From Burkholderiaceae bacterium (lineage in GTDB: Bacteria; Pseudomonadota; Gammaproteobacteria; Burkholderiales; Rhodocyclaceae), in contig JAIPCT010000009.1 of the NCBI GenBank assembly GCA_021738065.1, forward strand, positions 1 through 62,265: DNA of 62,265 nucleotides, read 5' to 3'. The notes under the pieces are model-generated. The model was not told the DNA's origin, did not search any database, and worked only from the letters and a program-made list of their open reading frames with translations. Shown one piece after another: positions 41,571-49,571 of the stretch; the first letter of the stretch is position 1, and each line of letters opens with the position of its first letter. The translations under genes and the position numbers were made by a program.

Positions 41571-42488
41571 TCAGGAAAGTTTTTTGTCCAGCCAGTTGTC
41601 GATCTTGGCGGCGGCCTCGGTCCATTGCGGCTCCATCATCAGCATGTGTCCGGCACGCGGAATCACGCAGGTTTCGGCATTCCAGCCCGATGCCGTGAAG
41701 TAGAGCTGATTCGACGGAAACAGCGCGTCGGACTCGCCGCCCATCACCAGCGCCGGGATTTTCGGGCGCTTCTTCGGGCTGCGCCAGGCGAGTGCCATCA
41801 TTTCAAGCACCGCACTGTCGGATTCCGGCTGCAGCAAGGGTTTGAAAGCGGCAAATTGCTCGCGGGTGGTGTCCGGCGAAAAATAGACTTCGCGCATGAC
41901 CCGTTCCGTGTTTTCGGTGAATTTTCCGCGCACGGCATAGGCGGCTTCCCTGAGAAAATCCGGTTGCCGCTGCGCCAATTGAACGCTGCAGCCGGAAAGC
42001 CCGGTGCTTGGCACTGGCGACATCATGATCACCGCCGCCGCCTGGCCTTTCTCCAGAAAACGCTGGACGACCAGCGCACCCATCGAATGCCCGATCAGCA
42101 CCGGCGGCGCAGGCAGTTCCGCCACCAGTTGCGCGAGATCGGCGGCGTAGTGATCGAGATCAAAACTGTCCAGGTTTTCGCGCCCTTCGCTTTTGCCATG
42201 CCCCGACAGATCAATGGCGTGGCAGTCGTAGCCCAGATTGCTGAAGTGAGGCAGGAAGTTCAGGTCCCAGCAACCTGAATGGACATAACCGCCGTGCACA
42301 AAGACCAGCGGCGGATGGCCGTTTCGCGTCTTGGCGAGGCGGCGAAGGGTATGCAGTTTTCTCGATTTGATGGGCGTTCCTTGGAGATTGGAGGCTTGGA
42401 CGAGGCTCAGGCCAGGCCGGGCTCCGCGTTTCACGGCCCGAAAAAGCCCTGGATTGAGGAGTTTTCCTTGGCCGTCGGCGACGCTCAA
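41571..42488 (-). CDS. Alpha/beta hydrolase
   Basis: Up to 305 residues. The oxyanion block is PPLVFVHGGYVHSGCWDLNF, the nucleophile elbow VLIGHSMGALVVQRF, the acid lies near ALVMGGESDALFPSNQ, and the base is His in VIPRAGHMLMMEP. The substrate is unknown. The start is uncertain: the frame opens at TTG 42488 overlapping the stop of a 21-codon leader (42550-42485, MNENQSFLAIDGRVAGHGLR); an internal GTG at 42434 is an alternative. A shared operator candidate lies just upstream. Confidence 0.8.
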   Translation of the reverse strand: MSVADGQGKLLNPGLFRAVKRGARPGLSLVQASNLQGTPIKSRKLHTLRRLAKTRNGHPPLVFVHGGYVHSGCWDLNFLPHFSNLGYDCHAIDLSGHGKSEGRENLDSFDLDHYAADLAQLVAELPAPPVLIGHSMGALVVQRFLEKGQAAAVIMMSPVPSTGLSGCSVQLAQRQPDFLREAAYAVRGKFTENTERVMREVYFSPDTTREQFAAFKPLLQPESDSAVLEMMALAWRSPKKRPKIPALVMGGESDALFPSNQLYFTASGWNAETCVIPRAGHMLMMEPQWTEAAAKIDNWLDKKLS

Positions 42489-42871
42489 TGGCGCAATCCG
42501 TGACCTGCCACGCGACCATCGATTGCCAGAAAACTCTGATTTTCGTTCATATTCGAGTCCTTGGTCAAATCTGCATTGCGGAATGCAATTCTGTCGGTAG
42601 TGCCTGGCAGGAGCTTCCTGCCGATGCCCGATGAATGCCAGTTTTCCAGACTTGCAGGGATGGTGGCGCGTGGCATGGGGGCCATCCGGCGCGCCGGCGC
42701 GGCTTGACGCTCAATTCCATGCTGTGCCACTATTCAGAACAACCCGCCTGAAAACAGACCATTCGTTGAAATCGATCCCGGTGCAAATACCGACCTCACT
42801 TCAGCGCTGTCCGGATTCACAAGTGTTCGCACTATCGATGGTTTCATCACCTGCCCAGATCTGGAGAAGGC
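42489..42871. other. Regulatory spacer between hydrolase and nitronate monooxygenase genes
   Basis: 383 bases with no convincing gene except a possible 21-codon leader on the minus strand at 42485-42550. An operator-like block is at 42571-42593. The right end holds the promoter region and the ribosome binding site GGAGAAGG of the plus-strand monooxygenase gene. Confidence 0.5.
42571..42593. promoter_or_regulatory. Shared operator candidate, site 1
   Basis: CTGCATTGCGGAATGCAATT followed by CTG; it includes the inverted repeat TGCATT-GCGG-AATGCA. It matches site 2 (58065-58087) at 18 of 23 positions with identical spacing. It is upstream of the minus-strand hydrolase and 279 bases before the plus-strand monooxygenase. 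Confidence 0.55.
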
Positions 42872-43843
42872 ATGCCCCTGCCAAAGGTTCTGCAAGACAA
42901 TCTGGCGCTGCCGATAATCGGTGCGCCGATGTTCATCGTTTCTCAGCCTGAACTGGTGCTGGCGCAATGCATGGCCGGCATAGTCGGCTCTTTCCCGGCA
43001 CTCAACGCGCGGCCGAAGGAACTGCTTGATACCTGGCTGGCTACGATCTCGGCGGAAATCGAAACCGCGCGCCGCGCCGAACCCGGGCGGAAGATTGCGC
43101 CCTATGCGGTCAACCAGATCGTGCATCATTCCAACGACCGTCTCGATCACGATATTGCACTGTGCGTCAAACACAAGGCGCCGATGATCATCACGAGCCT
43201 GCGCGCGCCAGGCGATGTGGTGAAGGAAGTGCACGGCTACGGCGGCATCGTGTTTCATGACGTGATCAGCGTACGCCATGCGCAAAAAGCGCTGGAGGCG
43301 GGAGTCGATGGCTTGATCCTGGTCGCCGCCGGTGCTGGCGGCCACGCCGGCATGCTCAGTCCCTTTGCCCTGGTGTCCGAGGTGCGGCGCTTCTGGGACG
43401 GGCCGATTGCACTCTCGGGAGCGATTACGCGCGGCGAGCAGGTGCTGGCGGCGCAAGCCATGGGCGCCGATCTGGCCTACCTTGGTACGCGCTTTATTCC
43501 GACGCCTGAAGCCAACGCGGTCGACGCCTACAAGCAGGCGATCCTGCAAGGCAGCGCGGCTGATGTCGTCTATACGCCTTACTTTACCGGTGTGCATGGC
43601 AATTATCTGCGGCCCAGCATCACGGCACAGGGCCTCGACCCCGACAACCTGCCGTCGCGCGACAAGAGCAGCATGAGCTTCGGTTCGAACACCACCAAGG
43701 CCTGGCGCGATATCTGGGGCGTCGGCCAGGGCATTGGGTCGATTGACGAAATACGTTCGGTTGGCGACGTCGTCGCGCGCCTGGCCGCCGAGTACCGCGC
43801 TGCCCGCGACCTCATCCGTGCACTACCTGCCAGCGGAGTCTGA
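42872..43843 (+). CDS. Nitronate monooxygenase-like FMN enzyme
   Basis: 323 residues of the 2-nitropropane dioxygenase/NMO TIM-barrel family. Blocks: LPIIGAPMFIVSQPELVLAQ, GIVGSFPALNARP, HGYGGIVFHDVISVRHAQKA, AGAGGHAGMLSPFALVSEV and MGADLAYLGTRFIPTPEA, the last two being FMN-phosphate contacts and the family active region. It may oxidise alkyl nitronates or act as an enoyl-type FMN enzyme; the substrate is unknown. The IclR gene follows one base after its stop. Confidence 0.88.
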   Translation: MPLPKVLQDNLALPIIGAPMFIVSQPELVLAQCMAGIVGSFPALNARPKELLDTWLATISAEIETARRAEPGRKIAPYAVNQIVHHSNDRLDHDIALCVKHKAPMIITSLRAPGDVVKEVHGYGGIVFHDVISVRHAQKALEAGVDGLILVAAGAGGHAGMLSPFALVSEVRRFWDGPIALSGAITRGEQVLAAQAMGADLAYLGTRFIPTPEANAVDAYKQAILQGSAADVVYTPYFTGVHGNYLRPSITAQGLDPDNLPSRDKSSMSFGSNTTKAWRDIWGVGQGIGSIDEIRSVGDVVARLAAEYRAARDLIRALPASGV

Positions 43844-43844
43844 G

Positions 43845-44684
43845 ATGGCCAAGAAGAACACTCCCGCAAGCAGCGGCGCCGCAATGGCGGATGGCAATGA
43901 GGCGAAGACCGGCGGCAAGGAGGATCGTCACTTTGTCACGGCGCTGGCGCGCGGTCTCGCGGTGCTTTCCTGCTTCAACTCCGGTGAGAAGCTGCTGGGC
44001 AACCTGGATATCGCCAAGCGCTGCAAGCTGCCCAAGTCCACCGTCTCGCGCCTGACCTACACGCTGACCAAACTCGGTTATCTGGTTCTGATTGAAGAAA
44101 GCGGCAAGTACCGTCTGGGCACATCCACTCTCGCGCTGGGCAGCGCGATGCTGGCGCGGCTGGACGTGCGCGATCTGTCGCGGCCGCTGATGCAGGAACT
44201 GGCCGACTTTTCCCGATCCATGGTGTCGCTCGGCAGTCGCGATCGCCTCTCGATGATTTATGTCGGCAATGCGCGCAGCTCGGCCGCGCTGACGCTGTCG
44301 CTCGATGTCGGCTCACGCATCCCGATTGCCACCACCGCCATGGGCCGCGCCTATCTGGCGATCATTCCGGCGCGCGAGCGCGCCGACATCATGGAAAGCG
44401 TCAAGGATCTCGACGAAATGGCCTGGCCGACGATTCGGCTGGGCATCGAACGGGCGCTGCAGGAATATCGCGACACCGGTTGCGTCAGCTCCTTCGGCGA
44501 ATGGCAGGTCGATGTCAATGCCATTGCCGTGCCGCTGCGCCCAGGCGGCGGCTTGCCGCCGATGGCTATCAACTGCGGCGGCCCGGCGTTTACCCTGAGC
44601 AAGGAATACCTGCTCGGCGAAGTGCGACCGCGCCTGATCGAACTTGTCAGGCAGCTCGAAGCTTCACTGGGCTCGGGCGCCTGA
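43845..44684 (+). CDS. IclR-family transcriptional regulator
   Basis: 279 residues. An N-terminal winged helix-turn-helix (about 28-85; ALARGLAVLSCFNSGEKLLG, then LPKSTVSRLTYTLTKLGYL) is followed by the IclR effector domain with SLDVGSRIPIATTAMGRAYL and SFGEWQVDVNAIAVPLRP. IclR regulators usually control aromatic or acyl-CoA catabolism with small acid effectors. It is co-transcribed with the monooxygenase gene (1-base gap). It is a candidate for binding the two similar operator sites at 42571 and 58065; this is inference. Confidence 0.92.
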   Translation: MAKKNTPASSGAAMADGNEAKTGGKEDRHFVTALARGLAVLSCFNSGEKLLGNLDIAKRCKLPKSTVSRLTYTLTKLGYLVLIEESGKYRLGTSTLALGSAMLARLDVRDLSRPLMQELADFSRSMVSLGSRDRLSMIYVGNARSSAALTLSLDVGSRIPIATTAMGRAYLAIIPARERADIMESVKDLDEMAWPTIRLGIERALQEYRDTGCVSSFGEWQVDVNAIAVPLRPGGGLPPMAINCGGPAFTLSKEYLLGEVRPRLIELVRQLEASLGSGA

Positions 44685-44708
44685 TATTTCAGGGGGATCG
44701 AGTCGAAG

Positions 44709-45134
44709 ATGGTCGCTCTTGCCAATCTGCTGGTCGCTGCCAGCGCCCTCGTCATCCTGCTGCTCGGCCTGGCCCATTTGCTTTTCACTTTCCGTGGGAC
44801 GAAGCTGCATCCGCGGGACGCTGCGCTCGAAGCGAGCATGAAGTCAGTCTCCCCCGTCCTCATCCGCCAAACCACGATGTGGAAAGCCTGGATCGGCTTC
44901 AACGCCAGCCACAGCGGCGGCGCTATCCTTTTCGGTTTGGTCTTTGGCTACCTCGCGCTGGTGCAGGGTGCATTGCTGTTTCAATCGGCATTCCTGCTTT
45001 CCCTGGGGCTGATCTTTCTTGTCAGCTACATGGCTCTGGGCAAACTGTACTGGTTCAGCATTCCGTTTCGCGGTATCACGCTGTCGACTGCGCTGTATGT
45101 CGCCGCGCTGGCCATCCACGCTGCCGCGCCATGA
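44709..45134 (+). CDS. Small integral membrane protein
   Basis: 141 residues with four predicted membrane helices (about 3-25, 63-85, 88-110 and 118-138). A polar loop with KLHPRDAALEASMKSVSPVL and TTMWKAWIGFNASHSGG lies between the first two helices. The FNASHSGG block recalls the small LIC_13387-type membrane family, but I am not sure. It lies 24 bases after the IclR gene and 64 before the cysteine hydrolase gene, probably one transcript. Confidence 0.7.
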   Translation: MVALANLLVAASALVILLLGLAHLLFTFRGTKLHPRDAALEASMKSVSPVLIRQTTMWKAWIGFNASHSGGAILFGLVFGYLALVQGALLFQSAFLLSLGLIFLVSYMALGKLYWFSIPFRGITLSTALYVAALAIHAAAP

Positions 45135-45198
45135 ACGTCGGCGCGGCTTTCTCGGCAATTCCGCCGAGATCAAATCAAACAATTACAGGAGATAGCAG

Positions 45199-45747
45199 AT
45201 GAGCACGGCATTGTTGATTGTCGACATCCAGAATGACTACTTTCCGGGCGGCGCCATGGAACTGGCGGGCAGCGCCGAAGCCGGGGCGCAAGCGGGAAAA
45301 CTGCTGGACGCTTTTCGCCGAAAGGCCCTGCCCGTGATCCACATACAGCATATCGCCAACTATTCCGGCGCCACGTTTTTCCTGCCCGACACCCAGGGCG
45401 TCGAAATCCATCCCGCGGTGGCGCCGCGCGCAGGCGAGGCCGTTTTCCAGAAACACTATCCCAACAGCTTTCGCGATACGCCATTGCTGGCGCATCTGCG
45501 TGAAACCGAGACTACCCACCTGATAGTCGCCGGCATGATGACCCACATGTGCATCGATACGACCGTGCGTGCCGCCGTCGATCTCGGCCTTACCTGTTCG
45601 CTGGCGTCCGACGCCTGCGCCACCAAAGCCCTGACCCACGGTGGCGTGACGGTGGCAGCGGAGAATGTGCAAGCGGCTTTTCTGGCTGCCCTCAGCGGCA
45701 CCTTCGCCAAACTGCAATCGACCGACGAACTCTGCGGCGAACTCTAG
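45199..45747 (+). CDS. Cysteine hydrolase (isochorismatase-like)
   Basis: 182 residues. The catalytic triad is visible: Asp in LLIVDIQNDYFPGG, Lys in AVFQKHYPNSF, and Cys in VAGMMTHMCIDTTVRAAVDLG. Family members hydrolyse amides such as nicotinamide, N-carbamoylsarcosine or biuret-like compounds. The TNSF-like PNSFRDT segment resembles nicotinamidase relatives, but the substrate is open. Ribosome site AGGAG precedes the ATG. A dispersed repeat copy begins 9 bases after the stop. Confidence 0.88.
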   Translation: MSTALLIVDIQNDYFPGGAMELAGSAEAGAQAGKLLDAFRRKALPVIHIQHIANYSGATFFLPDTQGVEIHPAVAPRAGEAVFQKHYPNSFRDTPLLAHLRETETTHLIVAGMMTHMCIDTTVRAAVDLGLTCSLASDACATKALTHGGVTVAAENVQAAFLAALSGTFAKLQSTDELCGEL

Positions 45748-45755
45748 GCACCCGT

Positions 45756-45780
45756 AAAAGTCGGCGCTGGCGAGACGGCG
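45756..45780 (-). repeat. Dispersed repeat copy 8 (intergenic)
   Basis: Reverse-orientation copy with complete core GCCAGCGCCGACTTTT on the minus strand, just after the cysteine hydrolase stop. Confidence 0.88.
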
Positions 45781-45887
45781 TCGGCAGCCGAAGTGACTTC
45801 GGCCAGCATTGGATCCGGACCCAAAGAGGTAAAGGGGCAGGGCTGCAACGAGGCGCGGTGACTCGTCAGGATGCGTCGCGTCGTGGC

Positions 45888-46367
45888 TTAACTGTCCTCG
45901 GCTCTCAATGCCGTGGCGTGGCTCAGGTAGTGGTTGAGTCGCGACTCCCAATCGAGCATGAACTCGCGATAGTAATCTTCCGTGAAGGCCTCGACGAAGG
46001 CATCACCTTCCGGCCCAAGGCTGGTGTGGCTGTAGGTGACTATCGCTTCCGATCCTGATTCGACAGCGCGCAGTTGTATGGAAAGCTTGCAGGCCGTGAG
46101 CTGCGGCGTGATCTTGAGCATTTCCACAAAGCCATGTGCGGGTTCGTGGCGGGTGACATACCAGATCGCATCGTTGGGGGTTGCGGCAGTGACGAAGACG
46201 CAGTCAGGCTCGGCCACTCCGGATTGCGTCAGAACGGAAATCGGGTTCCAACCCTCAATCCAGTCGGCCTCGCGCACGGGGCAGAGCAAGGGGAACACGG
46301 CGGAGGGCGCGCCGACCAGGCGCTGGGTGTAGCTGCGGCTGACGCGATTGGGTTGGGCGATATACAT
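45888..46367 (-). CDS. SRPBCC-fold (START-like) protein
   Basis: 159 residues. The pattern fits a polyketide-cyclase/START-like helix-grip fold: RLVGAPSAVFPLLCPVREAD, WIEGWNPISVLTQSG, DAIWYVTRHEPAHGFVEMLK and AIVTYSHTSLGPEGDAFVEA before a long C-terminal helix. Such proteins bind hydrophobic ligands; nothing identifies the ligand. It lies 12 bases downstream of the LysE-family gene on the same strand. Confidence 0.68.
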   Translation of the reverse strand: MYIAQPNRVSRSYTQRLVGAPSAVFPLLCPVREADWIEGWNPISVLTQSGVAEPDCVFVTAATPNDAIWYVTRHEPAHGFVEMLKITPQLTACKLSIQLRAVESGSEAIVTYSHTSLGPEGDAFVEAFTEDYYREFMLDWESRLNHYLSHATALRAEDS

Positions 46368-46379
46368 CTGGGATGGGCC

Positions 46380-47000
46380 TTATCGTTCCGCAAGGGCAAG
46401 GTGTGCGCCGAGACCGGCGTAAGCGGCGGCGAAGCCGCGGCGCAGCCACGACTGAACGCGGGGCGAATTGATGACGGCCTTGCGAAAGCCGTTGGCAAGA
46501 AAACCATAAACGACGAAAACGGCAAACGTCATGAGCATGAATATCGCGCTCAGCGTGAGCAGTTGATGCAGCGGCGCAGCGGCATCCGGCGCGACGAACT
46601 GCGGCAGAAAGGCCAGGAAGAAAATGGACAACTTCGGGTTCAGGATGTTCAGCAGGAAGGCCTTGATCACCAGTCCCCTCGCGTCGGCCCGGATCGGCGC
46701 CCGGTCCACGGCCAGGGCTTGCTTGTCACGCCAGGTTGCGTAGGCGAGATAGAGCAGGTAGGCGGCGCCAGCGTACTTGAGCACCTGGAACGCCATGGCG
46801 CTCATGTGGAAGATCGCTGCCAGTCCGAGGACGGTTGCCAGCAGATGCGGCACGATCCCGGCGGTGCAGCCCAGAGCGGCAAAGATGCTCGCTCGCTTGC
46901 CGAGGAGGAGCCCGGTGGATACCGTGAAGGCGACACCGGTACCCGGAATCAGGACGACGATCAGGGAGGTGATGAGAAAGTCTGGAGTGATCATGGGCAT
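46380..47000 (-). CDS. LysE/RhtB-family amino acid exporter
   Basis: 206 residues with about six membrane helices. The N-terminal signature DFLITSLIVVLIPGTGVAFT and GLLLGKRASIFAALGCTAGI are typical of RhtB-type exporters (PG motif in helix 1). KAFLLNILNPKLSIFFLAFL is the conserved middle helix. It exports amino acids or similar metabolites. Start Met1 or Met3 are both possible. Confidence 0.88.
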   Translation of the reverse strand: MPMITPDFLITSLIVVLIPGTGVAFTVSTGLLLGKRASIFAALGCTAGIVPHLLATVLGLAAIFHMSAMAFQVLKYAGAAYLLYLAYATWRDKQALAVDRAPIRADARGLVIKAFLLNILNPKLSIFFLAFLPQFVAPDAAAPLHQLLTLSAIFMLMTFAVFVVYGFLANGFRKAVINSPRVQSWLRRGFAAAYAGLGAHLALAER

Positions 47001-47248
47001 GGGTTCCGGGGCTTGAGGGACGAATAAAGCCCAAGTTTAATACGGCGACGAATCTGACCCGAACAGCCAAGGGCGACCTGTCTTGGCTTATCTGACCGGT
47101 GCCGGATGGGGCGGCGCAGAAACGCTTTGCCGTTCCGACATTGCCAGCCCGGCGGAAAAGCTGCGACACTTGGAGCCTTGTCGCGGTATGCGGCTTCAGG
47201 TCGCAGCAGGATCCGCACTACTTGTTCAACCCTGTTTCTGGAAATCCA

Positions 47249-47545
47249 ATGTCACGTTACCGAAGCATCGTCCAGGGCGCGTTCGCGCCCGTCGTGGTCG
47301 CCGGCAAGGAATTGCCGCGCGGTTTTTATGCGGCCTGTTTTGTCGCCGCCGAGTCCGAAGCGCAGGCGTGCGATCTCGTATTGGCTTCGATGGATGGTGA
47401 TCCCCGGGTGGAGAAACTCAAGCTCGACTGGAACTGCAAGGAGCTTTGCCTGTCGATTGAGGAAGTCACCCTGCTGACGGATGACGACGAATACGACGAG
47501 TCGCCGCAGGGCTTTGTCATCTACGACGAGTCGGCGCGAAAATAG
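47249..47545 (+). CDS. Hypothetical protein, 98 residues
   Basis: No family was recognised. The protein is acidic at its C-terminus (LLTDDDEYDESPQGFVIYDE) with a compact alpha/beta-looking body (GFYAACFVAAESEAQACDLV). It has no membrane segment or signal peptide. The start at 47249 was chosen because upstream in-frame sequence has no protein-like composition. It lies alone between the LysE gene (divergent) and the MORN gene (convergent). Codon use is like that of neighbours, so it is probably real. Confidence 0.55.
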   Translation: MSRYRSIVQGAFAPVVVAGKELPRGFYAACFVAAESEAQACDLVLASMDGDPRVEKLKLDWNCKELCLSIEEVTLLTDDDEYDESPQGFVIYDESARK

Positions 47546-47622
47546 TCCCGTCGTTTCTCGGCGGAATCAAGGCTGAAACCGTGTAGCCGCGTCGCGCTGC
47601 GTCGCGGCCATGCTGGTTCGCT

Positions 47623-48477
47623 TCATTCGCTCCAGACACCTGATTTAAGCACCGAGCCGTCGGTCCGGTATTGGGTGCCAATGCCGTTGCGCTTGCTGTC
47701 CTTGAATTCGCCTTCGTACCTGGTGCCGTCGTGGTAGGAGAGTGATCCCTGGCCGTGAAACTTGCCATCACGGAACGGACCAACGTAGGTGTTGCCGCCG
47801 TAGGTCAGGGTGCCGTTGCCTTGCAACTTGTCGTCGCTGAAGTCTCCGACATACTTGTCGCCGTTGGCATAGGTAAAACTGCCCTTGCCGTTGCGCAGGC
47901 CGTCGCGAAACTCACCGACGTAGACATTGCCGTCGGTCCAGGTGAACGTGCCTTGCCCGGTGCGTTTGTGGTCCTTGAATTCGCCGACGTACTTGTTGCC
48001 GTTGGCAAAGGTATAGGTCCCCTTGCCGTTGAACTTGTCGTCTCTCATCTCGCCGACGTACTTGTCGCCGTTGGCCGCGGTGAAGCTACCTGGTCCATGA
48101 AGCTTGTCGTTGCGAAATTCGCCGACATACTTGTCGCCATTGGCGAAACTCAGACTGCCCTGGCCGTGAAACTTGTCGTCCTTGAACTGCCCGACGTACT
48201 TGTCCTTGTTGGCGGTGGTGAGTGTGCCCTGGCCGGTGCGCGCGCCGTTCCTGAACTCGCCGACGTAGTGATCGCCGCTGGTCCACCAGTAGTTGCCCTG
48301 GCCGTGGGGTTGGCCGTTCAGAAAGTCGCCCACGTACTTGTCGCCGCCGGGGGCGATCTGCTGTCCGGAGCAGTGGCTCCAGGGCGCCTCGCGCGAAACC
48401 GGACACGCCGCCAGGCGACCCTGGGCAAGGGCGCTGCCTGAAACCAGCAACATCAGCATCAGCAATGGCATCTTCAT
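47623..48477 (-). CDS. MORN-repeat protein, exported
   Basis: 284 residues. The signal peptide MKMPLLMLMLLVSGSALA is followed by ten MORN repeats of about 23 residues each, with consensus YVGEFRDDKFHGQGTFTYAN and GDK. Two cysteines lie before the repeats (CPVSREAPWSHC) and could form a disulfide. MORN proteins bind lipids or act as scaffolds in eukaryotes; bacterial roles are poorly known. It is divergent from the DUF2784 gene. Length and repeat number may vary between strains because the DNA repeats too. Confidence 0.88.
   Translation of the reverse strand: MKMPLLMLMLLVSGSALAQGRLAACPVSREAPWSHCSGQQIAPGGDKYVGDFLNGQPHGQGNYWWTSGDHYVGEFRNGARTGQGTLTTANKDKYVGQFKDDKFHGQGSLSFANGDKYVGEFRNDKLHGPGSFTAANGDKYVGEMRDDKFNGKGTYTFANGNKYVGEFKDHKRTGQGTFTWTDGNVYVGEFRDGLRNGKGSFTYANGDKYVGDFSDDKLQGNGTLTYGGNTYVGPFRDGKFHGQGSLSYHDGTRYEGEFKDSKRNGIGTQYRTDGSVLKSGVWSE
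47650..48350. repeat. ~69-bp coding tandem repeats (MORN array)
   Basis: About ten diverged units with a period near 69 bases, encoding the MORN repeats. The recurring segment is GCCGACGTACTTGTCGCCG or close variants. Confidence 0.85.
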
Positions 48478-48661
48478 TTTTCCAACCCTTGTTTGTCCGT
48501 GGCGATGTCGATCGGCTGCCTGATGACAGGCAAAGGCGCCGACCGTGGGAGATTCTACGCCACCGTTTCCAGGATGTTTGACGCCTCGATCAAGCCGATT
48601 GAAGCAGGAAATCGAGAGGAATGAAACAATGGCGTCCGGACTCCTGTTGTGTGGAATTTTC

Positions 48662-49051
48662 ATGATCGAGCGCATCGCGGCGGATTTCATTGTTGTCCTG
48701 CACCTGGCCTTCATCCTGTTCGCCTGCCTCGGCGCCTTTCTTTCCCTGCGCTGGCGCCGGATGGCATGGCTGCATGTTCCGGCCGCCGCATGGGCGGCGG
48801 CTATCGAGTTCCGTCACGGCATCTGTCCGCTGACGCCGCTTGAGCAGCGGCTGCGGTTGGCGGCCGGGGACGCGGGCTACTCGGGCAGTTTCATCGAGTA
48901 CTACCTGATCCCGATCATTTATCCTTCCGGGCTGAATGATCAGATGCAGTATGTCCTCGGTACGCTGGTTATTGCGGTCAATCTTGCCGTCTATGCCTGG
49001 GTGCTGATGCGGAGCCGACGCCAGGCTTCAGACCGACACGAGCGCGAGTGA
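48662..49051 (+). CDS. DUF2784 family membrane protein
   Basis: 129 residues from ATG 48662. It has three membrane segments and the family pattern: ADFIVVLHLAFILFACLGAF, RMAWLHVPAAAWAAAIEF, CPLTPLEQRLRLAAGDAGYS and GSFIEYYLIPIIYP. No function is established. The start is uncertain: an upstream ATG at 48629 has a better ribosome site (GAGG 9 bases before) and would add 11 residues; I chose 48662 because family members begin there. Confidence 0.82.
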   Translation: MIERIAADFIVVLHLAFILFACLGAFLSLRWRRMAWLHVPAAAWAAAIEFRHGICPLTPLEQRLRLAAGDAGYSGSFIEYYLIPIIYPSGLNDQMQYVLGTLVIAVNLAVYAWVLMRSRRQASDRHERE

Positions 49052-49088
49052 CAGCTCAAGTGATGCACACCACAAGAGGAATTCCGCC

Positions 49089-49568
49089 ATGACACACGAC
49101 AAACATCACCGCTACACCACCCGCACCGAATGGACCGGCAATCTTGGCGAAGGCACGACGAACTACCGGGCCTACTCGCGCGACCACCTGATTTCGGCGG
49201 CGGGGCGGCCGGACTTGCCGGGATCGTCGGATCCGGCGTTTCGCGGCGATGCGTCGCGCTGGAATCCGGAGGACTTGCTGGTCGGCTCCGTCTCATCCTG
49301 CCACATGCTGTGGTATCTGCACCTGTGCGCGCAGGCCAAGATTACCGTGCTGGCCTATCACGACGACGCGACCGGGGTCATGGAAGAGGACGAAGGCGGT
49401 GGCGGGCGCTTCACGCAGATCGTGTTGCGGCCGGTGGCAAGTCTGGCAGCAGGTGCCGATACGGCGCGGGCGACGGCGTTGCACGAGGAGGCCCACCAGC
49501 TGTGCTTCATCGCGAATTCGGTGAATTTTCCGGTAGTGATCGAGCCGACGGTGCGCGTCGTCGGCTGA
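49089..49568 (+). CDS. OsmC family peroxiredoxin-like protein
   Basis: 159 residues. Two conserved cysteines are in place: VGSVSSCHMLWYLHLC and HQLCFIANSVNFPV, typical of the OsmC/Ohr fold. It probably reduces organic or lipid hydroperoxides with a thiol partner. The YTTRTEWTGNLGEGTTNYRA start fits the OsmC-like subgroup rather than Ohr. It lies 37 bases after the DUF2784 gene and is convergent with the epoxide-hydrolase-like gene. Confidence 0.88.
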   Translation: MTHDKHHRYTTRTEWTGNLGEGTTNYRAYSRDHLISAAGRPDLPGSSDPAFRGDASRWNPEDLLVGSVSSCHMLWYLHLCAQAKITVLAYHDDATGVMEEDEGGGGRFTQIVLRPVASLAAGADTARATALHEEAHQLCFIANSVNFPVVIEPTVRVVG

Positions 49569-49571
49569 GCG

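Noticed and set aside
47650-48350. Regularly spaced repeats as a CRISPR array
   Set aside because: Units are contiguous coding repeats of ~69 bases with a clear MORN translation and no unique spacers.
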